This document shows positions 1-5,239 of a stretch of DNA of 5,922 nt, piece by piece (the first letter of the stretch is position 1; the number at the start of each line of letters is the position of its first letter). The notes below the pieces were generated by a model. The model was not told the DNA's origin. It saw only the letters and a list, made by a program, of their open reading frames with translations, and made no database searches. This DNA comes from CAUZRD01 sp963582255 (GTDB lineage Bacteria > Pseudomonadota > Alphaproteobacteria > Rhizobiales > TMED25), in contig CAUZRD010000137.1 in assembly GCA_963582255.1 (NCBI GenBank), forward strand, positions 1-5,922, written 5' to 3'. A program made the position numbers and the translations under genes.

Positions 1-166
1 CACGCACTTGCGGGTTGGTCTCAATGATGCCTTTGGGCGGGCTTTGATGAATCGCTGCATCCATACCCAGTATCCGAAAGTTGAGCGGAATACTGGTTTC
101 GTCGCCAAACTCTAGATTGAGTGCTGTATCACCCAGCGTTCTGAATACTGGCCTCTCGTAGATCAT
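1..166 (-). CDS. PxpB/KipI-like (allophanate hydrolase subunit 1) family protein, N-terminal part, cut by window edge
   Basis: An open minus-strand frame starts at the ATG whose first base is 166 and stays open for 55 codons to the window edge. The product begins MIYERPVFRTLGDTALNLEF, followed by a GDE, then an I-I-E-T-N-P segment near residues 47-52. This resembles the N-terminus of the carboxyltransferase C/D-subdomain family (KipI, PxpB/YbgJ, allophanate hydrolase subunit 1), where a 'GD.AL.vEFGDE' segment is followed by 'vvEtvP..rSl'. In that family PxpB works with PxpC and PxpA in ATP-dependent 5-oxoproline cleavage, and KipI inhibits a sporulation kinase in Bacillus. Which role applies here cannot be told from 55 residues. 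The ribosome-binding site is weak (GAAAAG about 6 nt upstream). No stop is present, so the gene may be intact beyond the window. Assignment rests on recalled family pattern only. Confidence 0.62.
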   Translation of the reverse strand, partial: MIYERPVFRTLGDTALNLEFGDETSIPLNFRILGMDAAIHQSPPKGIIETNPQVR

Positions 167-185
167 GTTCGCTTTTCAATTCCAC

Positions 186-210
186 TGGTTCAATCCGATG
201 GTTCAATCCG
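186..210. repeat. 12-bp tandem direct repeat
   Basis: TGGTTCAATCCG occurs at 186-197 and again at 199-210, separated by one base (13-bp period). It lies 20 to 44 bases upstream of the minus-strand pxpB-like start codon, so it sits in that gene's leader. It could be a slippage duplication or a paired regulator site; nothing in the sequence decides between them. Confidence 0.7.
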
Positions 211-387
211 GCGCATAGTCGATCGCAGGAACATTGGTGCAGTGCTTCTCTTAGACACTGTGCCCTTACTGCGCAAGTAAGCCACTGTCGCCTGTTTGCT
301 AATCTCGAAAGAAAATCCTTCCTGTGATTAATATCCGGGGTTAGGGACAAAGCAGATGTAGCAACACTCGGGATTAGAAACTATTTG

Positions 388-421
388 TTTGCGCAAAAAT
401 GAACGGAATTAATTCCGTTCA
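388..421 (-). terminator. 22-bp perfect palindrome with T-run: candidate minus-strand terminator or operator
   Basis: Positions 400-421 read as a perfect 22-bp palindrome (TGAACGGAATT and its complement). On the minus strand it can fold as an 8-bp GAACGGAA/TTCCGTTC stem with a TTAA loop, followed at once by ATTTTT, which fits a short rho-independent terminator. A second palindrome, TTTGCGCAAA (388-397), lies two bases away. The perfect dyad without a fixed loop also fits a dimeric repressor operator, for example of TetR type. If it is a terminator, the gene it served would have been to the right, where there is now only IS6 debris. Confidence 0.4.
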
Positions 422-515
422 CGGCGGCCTAATTACGCCTCGTCGCCACATTAATTAAAGCTGTATTCTGTATGCATATAAAATTTGTCGCCTTAAATTA
501 CGTAGATTAAATCTC

Positions 516-793
516 ATGCTCTATAATTCACCCGAGGTGATCCACCGCGCAGTGATGATGTATCTCCGCTATCCGCTGTCGCTGCGCCAGGTCGAAGGTC
601 TGATGTTCGAACGTGGCATCGGCATTTGCCACGAGACGGTATGATTTTGGTGGAATCAATTCGTCCCGATGTTCGCCGCTGGGATTCGAAAGCGGCGCAT
701 TCATCAGCGATCATATTCGAACTGGCGCTAACCCCTAGACGAGGTGTTTGTGCGGATCAACGGCGAGACTCTAGAATCTTGGGGCGCTCGGCG
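516..793 (+). pseudogene. IS6-family transposase remnant, two in-frame stops, both ends missing
   Basis: Reading from the ATG at 516, the frame gives an IS6/IS26-type transposase N-terminal region: a YNSPEVIHRAVMMYLRYPLS segment, then LRQVE, a GIGICHETV segment, FWWNQFVPMF and, further on, LDEVFVRINGET. In the family this covers the helix-turn-helix region and the start of the DDE core (W-H-L-D-E, first Asp). A TGA at 642-644 replaces the residue that is Arg in the HETVR motif, and a TAA at 729-731 lies where WRWHLDE is expected. Similarity fades after about 791. The normal first residues, the terminal inverted repeat and the rest of the catalytic domain are absent. It is a dead fragment, related to but clearly diverged from the second IS6 piece at 1440-1702. 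Confidence 0.85.
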
Positions 794-821
794 TCTGAGA
801 TGCTCGGTATCTGAGATGCTC
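794..821. repeat. 12-bp direct repeat at the IS6/recombinase junction
   Basis: TCTGAGATGCTC is present at 794-805 and 810-821, separated by GGTA. It lies exactly where IS6 transposase similarity ends and before recombinase similarity begins, so it may mark a rearrangement or a slippage event. Confidence 0.7.
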
Positions 822-831
822 ACGCCAGGCG

Positions 832-1416
832 ATAAAGCTCGCGGCAGTTGCGCCCAAGGATATTGGCCTTGGCTGCATCGTCATAGCTTGGGTCAGCGAT
901 TGTTTGACGTAAGCGCAAGCAGCGCGGCAACCACGAGAGGCAGGCTCAGAAGGAATTGAACAAGGTCAACAGGGCCATCAAGCGGTGCCTAAACTTCAAC
1001 ACCGATGGCGACGGGGAGCCTGGCCTGGTTCGTGACGAACTGCACTCCCCTGAAGGACCAAAACATGATTTAGAGCGGACATTAGCGGTGAGCCATCAGG
1101 AGCAAGAGTTGAACTCTACCCCAACATAGCTGAACTGCACGGCAGGAAGGTTGCCGAGTTGCAATCCCTGCTGACAGACGAGTCACCCCGCCCTCAGGCC
1201 ATGGAGCTGATACGCGCCATGATCGATCGCATCGAGGTGCACAAGGGAGAAGAGTGCAACAAGCCCGAGGTCATCTTGATCGGCGCCTTGTCCAAAATTC
1301 TTGCCTTCACTCAGGGCAATACTACCGCCACGCCAAATGACGACAGCGGTAGGGTCTTGATGGTGGCGGGGGCTCGCAACCGCCGTTACTTGCACGTTGA
1401 TTTTGCAAGGATTTAA
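832..1416 (+). pseudogene. Large serine recombinase (resolvase/integrase type), frameshifted C-terminal remnant
   Basis: Three reading frames together spell the C-terminal half of a large serine recombinase. Near 836-870 there are traces of the Cys-containing zinc-ribbon exit (A-R-G-S-C, then K-D-I-G-L in another frame). From 914 to about 1085 a charged helical stretch follows (KQRGNHERQAQKELNKVNRA, then IKR and a DGDGEPGLVRDEL segment). After a frame change between about 1085 and 1108 comes VELYPNIAELHGRKVAEL, followed by RAMIDRIEVHKGE, an L-I-G-A-L-S-K-I-L segment, and VAGARNRRYL at 1366-1395, with a stop at 1414-1416. This order (coiled-coil, 'LHPNLAELYRRKV', 'L..LIdrIeV', terminal VAGA) is typical of phage- or ICE-type serine recombinases. 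The catalytic N-terminal domain with its serine is missing, so the gene is non-functional. It is probably a relic of an integrated element. Confidence 0.78.
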
Positions 1417-1447
1417 AAGTTCTGCCGTTTGCATCCACGTCAATCAG

Positions 1448-1645
1448 CCGCTTCCGGATCTCCGGCATGAACATCGGACCGAACCGGTTCCACCACAGCC
1501 GCACCGTCTCATGGCAGATATCGATGCCGCCCTCGAACAAAATGTCCTCGACCTGGCGCAGCGACAACGGATACCGGATATACATCATCACCGTCAGGCG
1601 GATGACTTTGGGCGACGAGTTGAAATAACGGAACAGATTTCTCAT
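1448..1645 (-). pseudogene. IS6-family transposase, N-terminal 66 residues only
   Basis: The frame begins MRNLFRYFNSSPKVIRLTVM and continues MYIRYPLSLRQVEDILFEGG, then IDICHETVRLWWNRFGPMF and E-I-R-K-R. This is the standard N-terminus of IS6/IS26 transposases, with the helix-turn-helix around residues 25-55. After residue 66 the frame stays open to 1322 but is no longer transposase: it reads through the junction into antisense of the recombinase tail. The DDE catalytic domain is absent, so the product cannot catalyse transposition. The intact start and family motifs without stops suggest it is younger than the plus-strand IS6 remnant. Confidence 0.85.
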
Positions 1646-1681
1646 CCGCAGAGGCTACGGACCGGCCTCGCCAGCCTCAAG

Positions 1682-1702
1682 CCAATTTGGTCTGACAGTG
1701 CC
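1682..1702 (-). repeat. IS6-family terminal inverted repeat
   Basis: Read on the minus strand from 1702: GGCACTGTCAGACCAAATTG. The first eight bases equal the IS26-type end. A partner copy is not seen elsewhere in the window, so target-site duplication cannot be assessed. Confidence 0.7.
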
Positions 1703-1798
1703 CAACCCCGAACTCTTACCCACCAAGCGCGAGATCGCGGCGGAGTAACTCTCTCTCATCAAGCGGGCCGCCGATAAGGCCGGTGATTGTTCCAATTT
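1703..1798 (+). other. Unassigned spacer between IS6 end and zinc promoter, possible gene remnant
   Basis: In one plus frame this reads PNPELLPTKREIAAE, stop, LSLIKRAADKAGDC. The composition looks like a broken protein-coding piece with one TAA codon, but I do not recognise the family. It may be debris brought in with the IS6 end. Nothing else is seen here apart from the start of the zinc promoter region. Confidence 0.3.
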
Positions 1799-1824
1799 AT
1801 ATGATGACGGACACATCATCATAT
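1799..1824. repeat. 9-bp perfect inverted repeat next to the Zur operator
   Basis: ATATGATGA (1799-1807) and TCATCATAT (1816-1824) are exact inverted copies around an 8-bp spacer. The repeat covers the -35 box and spacer of the proposed zinc promoter, and its right arm overlaps the first two bases of the Zur-type site. It could be a second dimeric-regulator site. As it lies upstream of the predicted transcription start, an RNA hairpin role is unlikely. Confidence 0.6.
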
Positions 1825-1832
1825 GTTATAAC
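1804..1832 (+). promoter_or_regulatory. Predicted sigma70-type promoter of the zinc operon
   Basis: ATGACG (1804-1809, four of six matches to TTGACA) and TATAAC (1827-1832, five of six to TATAAT) are separated by 17 bp. The predicted transcription start is about 1838-1840, on top of the first gene's ATG. The -10 box lies wholly inside the Zur-type operator, a position that would block RNA polymerase when zinc is plentiful. Confidence 0.55.
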
Positions 1833-1839
1833 ATTACAT
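1823..1839. promoter_or_regulatory. Zur-type operator (zinc uptake regulator box)
   Basis: ATGTTATAACATTACAT is a 7-3-7 dyad: ATGTTAT and the complement of ATTACAT (ATGTAAT) differ at one base. It fits the proteobacterial Zur pattern ATGTnAT-N3-ATnACAT, closely related to the enterobacterial TGTTATA-n-TATAACA box. It covers the -10 element and the first two bases of the downstream start codon, and it precedes genes whose products are typical Zur targets. No second site is seen within the operon. Confidence 0.75.
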
Positions 1840-2176
1840 GTTCAAAATGACAAAAAACAAGGCCGCCATTTTGGTGGCGATTATGCTGTTGGCCCAATTC
1901 GGGATAGCACAGCATAATGCTGTCCATTTTACGGATCATGGTCATTACGAACATAACCATGATGATAACGAGAATGATCAAAAGAAAAACGTTAGTGAAG
2001 CCTGTCAGATATGTTTACTGACTAAATCACTATCTTTTGGCCTTATCGCGCATCAAGCAGATGTACCCGTTCCTGTGCTTTCTGGTCATGCTGCCCCCAA
2101 AAGCCACAACAAAATTGTCACCAATCACCAAGACGCGCTCTATAACCCCCGCGCACCCCCTGCCGTCCTTATCTAA
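1838..2176 (+). CDS. Small secreted His-rich CxxC protein, DUF2946-like, first gene of zinc operon
   Basis: The 112-residue product starts with a signal peptide: basic MFKMTKNK, hydrophobic residues 9-23, and a likely cut after Ala24 (GIA|Q). The mature part has ten histidines, six clustered at residues 26-41 (H26, H30, H34, H36, H39, H41), then acidic D/N/E residues, a CQIC pair (C56, C59) and a C-terminal PRAPPA. Short secreted proteins with clustered His, a C-x-x-C and a terminal R-A/G-P-P resemble the DUF2946-type family often found beside metal-transport genes. Function is unproven; a periplasmic zinc-binding or hand-over role is an inference. The start is uncertain. ATG 1838 overlaps the Zur box and the predicted transcription start and has no Shine-Dalgarno. 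ATG 1847 keeps a basic n-region. ATG 1883 has GGTGG upstream but would lose the charged n-region. The stop is 49 bp before the porin-like gene. Confidence 0.8.
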   Translation: MFKMTKNKAAILVAIMLLAQFGIAQHNAVHFTDHGHYEHNHDDNENDQKKNVSEACQICLLTKSLSFGLIAHQADVPVPVLSGHAAPKSHNKIVTNHQDALYNPRAPPAVLI

Positions 2177-2208
2177 ATCAACAAATAGTACTTCAAGTTT
2201 TTATAGAT

Positions 2209-2217
2209 AAGGAAGGG
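2209..2217 (+). promoter_or_regulatory. Strong ribosome-binding site that fixes the porin-like start
   Basis: AAGGAAGGG ends 8 bases before the ATG at 2226. A nearer ATG at 2219 opens a frame that meets TAA after four codons, so 2226 is the usable start. Confidence 0.75.
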
Positions 2218-2225
2218 CATGAATC

Positions 2226-3578
2226 ATGTCTAACAAACTGCTATTGGCAGCCAGCGCGGTTGCTATTTTAAGTGCATCACCAGCCTTTGCGGCGGATGAT
2301 GTAAACCTTCAAACTCTACAAGCTGAAATTCAGGCGATGCGTCAGGCTTATGAAAGTAAGATTGAACAACTTGAACAAAAAGTAGAAACACTTTCAGAGC
2401 AACAAAATCAAACAGCGAAGAAAATGGCTGCAACAGAACCTGCGGCTGGTGAAGCTCTAACGCCCGCAACATCAAAACGACGCATTGCGGATAACAGCTT
2501 CAACCCTGAAATTGGTGTGATCTTGCAAGGGAAGTATCAATCATTCTCTGCAAATGAAGGTGAGTTTGCCGGATTTGCCGTCGGTGAAGAGGCCGAGCGT
2601 GGCCAAGAAGGCTTGGGTATTGATGAATCTGAACTGAACTTTTCGGGCAGCGTTGATAACCTATTTCGTGGAAGCACGACAATCGCTCTGCACGAACATG
2701 GTGGTGAAACGGAAGTTGAGATTGAAGAAGCCTATGTTGAAGCCATGGCGCTTCCTTATGGCCTAAATGCTAAGGCTGGACGCTTCTTCTCTGAACTAGG
2801 CTACCTCAATTCTCATCACTCACACGCTGACGATTTTGCTGATCGTCCTTTGCCAAATCGTGCCTTCTTGGATAGCAATTACGGTGATGACGGCGTTCAA
2901 GTATCTGCCGTTTTGCCTACTGATATTTATTCAGAAATTGGCGGTGGCGTATTCCGTGGAAATGACTTCCCTGGCGGCGGCGCTGATGGCAACGATATAG
3001 GCTCATGGACAGCCTATGGACGTGTTGGCGGCGATATAGGCGACAATACGAGCTGGCGTTTAGGTGTCTCTACCTTGCAGGTGGATGGTGCAGAACGTTC
3101 AGCCAATGAAGACAAGGTCGTTTTTGATGGCGATAGCAGCTTGTACATCGCCGGTGCGCGTTTAACGCACGCCCTTGGTAACGATCAAGAACTGATCTTC
3201 CAAGGTGAATATTTTCACCGTGATGAAGATGGAACCTATGACGATAACGACGCTGGTACAGGCGCGATTGCTTATGATGACAATCAAAGCGGCTGGTATG
3301 CGCAGGGCGTTTATAAGTTCCACCCGCAATGGCGTGTAGGAACACGTTACAGCCAGCTTCATGCGGGTGATGTTCCGGCTGGTCTAGTGGGCAGTGCTTT
3401 GGATGATGGTGGCCACGATCCATGGGCGGCCTCCGCCATGGTGGATTGGTCAAACAGCGAGTTTAGCCGTGTTCGCGCACAGTTTAACCGTGAAGAACTG
3501 TCCGATGGCAATGAGGATGATCAGATCGTCTTGCAATATATCATGAGCATGGGTGCTCATGGTGCGCACCCATTCTAG
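2226..3578 (+). CDS. Zinc-operon outer-membrane porin-like protein with N-terminal coiled coil
   Basis: The 450-residue product has a clear signal peptide (residues 1-22, cleavage after AFA). A coiled-coil stalk follows (about 27-66: LQAEIQAMRQAYESKIEQLE and on), then an alternating, Gly/Asp-rich beta-barrel-like region ending in Phe450, the usual outer-membrane C-terminal aromatic. The stalk-then-barrel plan resembles OprP/OprO-type and other trimeric porins. No TonB box or plug domain is apparent. Possible metal-binding clusters are H-E-H-G-G at 156-160 followed by alternating Glu (162-168), H-H-S-H at 197-200 next to ADDFADRPL, an H-R-D-E-D stretch at 331-335 and a terminal GAHGAHPF. I recall similar H-H-S-H and GAHGAHPF features in zinc-regulated outer-membrane proteins, often annotated hypothetical. 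Its place between the His-rich protein and the binding protein supports passage of zinc across the outer membrane. The function is inferred. Confidence 0.82.
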   Translation: MSNKLLLAASAVAILSASPAFAADDVNLQTLQAEIQAMRQAYESKIEQLEQKVETLSEQQNQTAKKMAATEPAAGEALTPATSKRRIADNSFNPEIGVILQGKYQSFSANEGEFAGFAVGEEAERGQEGLGIDESELNFSGSVDNLFRGSTTIALHEHGGETEVEIEEAYVEAMALPYGLNAKAGRFFSELGYLNSHHSHADDFADRPLPNRAFLDSNYGDDGVQVSAVLPTDIYSEIGGGVFRGNDFPGGGADGNDIGSWTAYGRVGGDIGDNTSWRLGVSTLQVDGAERSANEDKVVFDGDSSLYIAGARLTHALGNDQELIFQGEYFHRDEDGTYDDNDAGTGAIAYDDNQSGWYAQGVYKFHPQWRVGTRYSQLHAGDVPAGLVGSALDDGGHDPWAASAMVDWSNSEFSRVRAQFNREELSDGNEDDQIVLQYIMSMGAHGAHPF

Positions 3579-3590
3579 GAAGCAACAGCT

Positions 3591-4499
3591 ATGAGATATT
3601 ATATCCCATTTATAGCTGTTTTGGGGCTGCTTTGCGCAGCCCCTTCCAGCGCCTTTGCAAAGGTGAATGTGTTTGCCTGTGAGCCTGAATGGGCCGCTTT
3701 ATCAAAAGAAATAGGTGGTGATCTGGTTAAAGTATACACAGCCACCAAAGCACATCAGGACGTTCACCATATGCGAGCCAAGCCAAGTTTACTGGCCGCC
3801 ATGCGTAAAGCTGATTTAGTCTTTTGTAGCGGCGCATCACTGGAAAGCGGTTGGCTGCCCATTCTACTACAAAAAGCAGGTGGCCAGAATGTGCAACAAA
3901 ATACCGTGGGCTGGCTCATGGCTTCTGACTTTGTACGCAAGTTGGAAGTGATGGAACACGTTGATCGCTCAATGGGGCATATTCACCCGGAAGGAAATCC
4001 GCATGTGCATCTAAATCCGCATAATATTCTGGATATTGCGGATGTTCTGACCGAGCGTTTGTTTTTGATTGATCAGGGCAATAGTCCGGCCTATGAAGCC
4101 AACCTATCGGCGTTCAAAAGCAAATGGAAAACTGCGACTGCCACGTGGGAAAGTAGTAGCTCTAACTTGAAAGGTAGCAATGTTGTTGTTTATCACAAAA
4201 GCTGGGCTTATCTAACGGACTGGCTTGGTATGAACATCATCGCATCCTTAGAGCCAAAACCCGGCCTTCCGCCGACCACGGCCCACCTTGAAAACCTTCT
4301 ACAATCCCTAAAAGGCAAGAAAGTAAAAGCCATCTTGGTTGCTCCCTTTGAAAATGAAGACGCTGCGGAATGGTTATCGGAGCGAACCAACATTCCCGTT
4401 CTGCACTTGCCCTACACCACAGGCGGTAGTGACAATGCAAATACGTTGGAAGATGTATTTGATGAAACACTATCCATGTTAAACAAAGCCGCACATTGA
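3591..4499 (+). CDS. ZnuA-like periplasmic zinc/manganese ABC transporter substrate-binding protein
   Basis: The 302-residue protein has a signal peptide (1-23, cut after AFA) and the cluster A-I (ZnuA/TroA) fold signatures. Motifs in order are FACEPEW (28-34), AHQDVHHMRAKPS (54-66), FCSGASLESGWLP (78-90), GNPHVHLNPHN (135-145), VVYHKSWAYL (199-208), LEPKPGLPPT (220-229) and LPYTTGG (273-279). By alignment to the family pattern the likely metal ligands are H59, H138 and H202; the acidic fourth ligand is unclear (D281 is a candidate). A His-bearing loop (H123, H130, H132) precedes the second ligand and is short compared with the long His/Asp loop of E. coli ZnuA. The CEPEW and LEPKPG features point to a distinct ZnuA-like branch. 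Zinc is favoured over manganese because of the upstream Zur-type box. The start is supported by AGGAAG (3577-3582). The gene lies 12 bp after the porin-like gene and overlaps the permease by 4 bp. Confidence 0.92.
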   Translation: MRYYIPFIAVLGLLCAAPSSAFAKVNVFACEPEWAALSKEIGGDLVKVYTATKAHQDVHHMRAKPSLLAAMRKADLVFCSGASLESGWLPILLQKAGGQNVQQNTVGWLMASDFVRKLEVMEHVDRSMGHIHPEGNPHVHLNPHNILDIADVLTERLFLIDQGNSPAYEANLSAFKSKWKTATATWESSSSNLKGSNVVVYHKSWAYLTDWLGMNIIASLEPKPGLPPTTAHLENLLQSLKGKKVKAILVAPFENEDAAEWLSERTNIPVLHLPYTTGGSDNANTLEDVFDETLSMLNKAAH

Positions 4500-5239
4500 C
4501 ACTATCACCTGAAATGCTGGGGCTTCTTGCCCCGGCATTTATCGCCGGACTAATTGTTGCCTCCACCCATGTTCCATTGGGGCAAGAGGTCTTAAAGCGC
4601 GGCATTATTTTCATTGATCTGGCCATCGCCCAAATCGCAGCCCTCGGCGTTGTCTTCGCCCATGTCATGTTTCAGGCTGAGGACAATATTTTGGCGGTCC
4701 TGTCAGCCCTTATATTTGCTCTGGCCGCTGGTGGCATTTTTGCGTGGCTGGAAAAAGCCGCACCAAAACATTTAGAAGCCCTAATCGGCTCCGCATTCGT
4801 CTTATCTGCATGTTTAGCCATTCTGCTTCTGGCTAATGACCCACATGGCGGCAAACACATGCAGGACATGTTGGCAGGGCAAATTTTATGGGTAAGTTGG
4901 CAACAGCTAATAATTACGAGCTTAGTTTACGCTGGATTATTATTCGTATGGTTCCGCTTCAAACAGCGTCGCTCAAAACTTTTTTTTCTGGTATTCCCTA
5001 TCGCCATAACACTGTCCGTTCAACTGGTCGGCGTTTATCTTGTATTTGCCAGCCTCATTATACCTGCGCTGGGTACTGTAAAGTTTGAGGATAGAAAACG
5101 ATTATTTAATGGATATGCGATTGCCGCATTATCATTCACCTTTGGCCTCCTCATCTCCACTTGGTCTGATCTACCATCTGGCCCCGTGATCGTTTGTACA
5201 TTTCCAGCGTTTGCGGTGCTCTTCTCTCTAAGAAAATAG
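4496..5239 (+). CDS. ZnuB-like metal ABC transporter permease
   Basis: This 247-residue hydrophobic protein belongs to the ABC-3 (ZnuB/TroC) permease family, which forms the inner-membrane channel for zinc or manganese. Visible family features are VPLGQEVLKRGIIFIDLAIA followed by QIAALG (26-51), EALIGSAFVLSA (94-105), a D-M-L-A-G-Q-I-L-W-V-S coupling-region segment (124-134) and a Q-L-V-G-V-Y-L-V-F-A-S-L-I-I-P-A stretch (176-191). About seven to eight membrane segments can be drawn. The start is TTG at 4496, sharing TTGA with the binding-protein stop, which suggests translational coupling. ATG 4514 is an alternative that would drop six residues. It is somewhat short for ZnuB, and the C-terminus (LFSLRK) sits directly against IS3-type sequence, so the last residues could be altered by the insertion. 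No ATP-binding subunit follows, so energy coupling must come from elsewhere or has been lost. Confidence 0.9.
   Translation: MTLSPEMLGLLAPAFIAGLIVASTHVPLGQEVLKRGIIFIDLAIAQIAALGVVFAHVMFQAEDNILAVLSALIFALAAGGIFAWLEKAAPKHLEALIGSAFVLSACLAILLLANDPHGGKHMQDMLAGQILWVSWQQLIITSLVYAGLLFVWFRFKQRRSKLFFLVFPIAITLSVQLVGVYLVFASLIIPALGTVKFEDRKRLFNGYAIAALSFTFGLLISTWSDLPSGPVIVCTFPAFAVLFSLRK

Larger units (their letters stand above)
167..515. other. Intergenic region between the pxpB-like gene and IS6 debris
   Basis: I see no convincing gene here. The stretch contains a short direct repeat (186-210), two adjacent palindromes (388-397 and 400-421), and an AT-rich tract (about 425-515) with TTAATTAA and TATGCATA. 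A minus-strand frame across 129-350 can be read (about 73 codons), but it overlaps the start of the pxpB-like gene out of frame and has no recognisable motif. The region probably contains the promoter and leader of the minus-strand gene, but no strong -35/-10 pair stands out. Confidence 0.5.
1440..1702 (-). mobile_element. IS6-family insertion sequence fragment with one intact terminal inverted repeat
   Basis: On the minus strand the fragment starts at 1702 with GGCACTGTCAGACCAAATTG, which matches the GGCACTGT/GGCTCTGT outer end typical of IS6/IS26-family elements. The transposase start lies 57 bp inside, at 1645. Transposase similarity ends near 1440-1448, where the sequence joins the tail of the serine recombinase remnant. 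Only about the first 260 bp of an element normally about 0.8 kb long remains, and the other end is not in the window. The fragment faces the plus-strand IS6 remnant at 516-793, so the two are convergent. Confidence 0.8.

Noticed and set aside
129..350. 73-codon minus-strand open frame
   Set aside because: It overlaps the better-supported pxpB-like start out of frame, has an unusual Cys/Arg-rich composition and no family motif.
471..478. TATGCATA and nearby TTAATTAA palindromes as regulator sites
   Set aside because: Short palindromes are expected in such AT-rich sequence and no partner or spacing pattern supports them.
514..714. 66-codon minus-strand open frame
   Set aside because: Antisense to the IS6 transposase remnant; the plus frame explains the sequence.
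1183..1443. 86-codon minus-strand open frame
   Set aside because: Antisense of the serine recombinase tail, which has clear family motifs on the plus strand.
1397..1777. 126-codon plus-strand open frame
   Set aside because: Antisense of the IS6 transposase N-terminus and its inverted repeat; composition (many His, Arg, Pro, Gln) is typical of a shadow frame.
2177..2225. Possible second promoter or Zur-type box before the porin-like gene
   Set aside because: The 49-bp gap shows only the ribosome-binding site; no dyad like the one at 1823-1839 is seen.
3070..3453. 127-codon minus-strand open frame
   Set aside because: Lies inside the porin-like gene; His/Arg/Pro-rich shadow without start context or motif.
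4237..4668. 143-codon minus-strand open frame
   Set aside because: Crosses the binding-protein/permease overlap on the opposite strand; no motif, and both plus-strand genes are strongly supported.
4888..5088. 66-codon plus-strand open frame inside the permease
   Set aside because: Out-of-frame shadow of a well-supported membrane protein gene.
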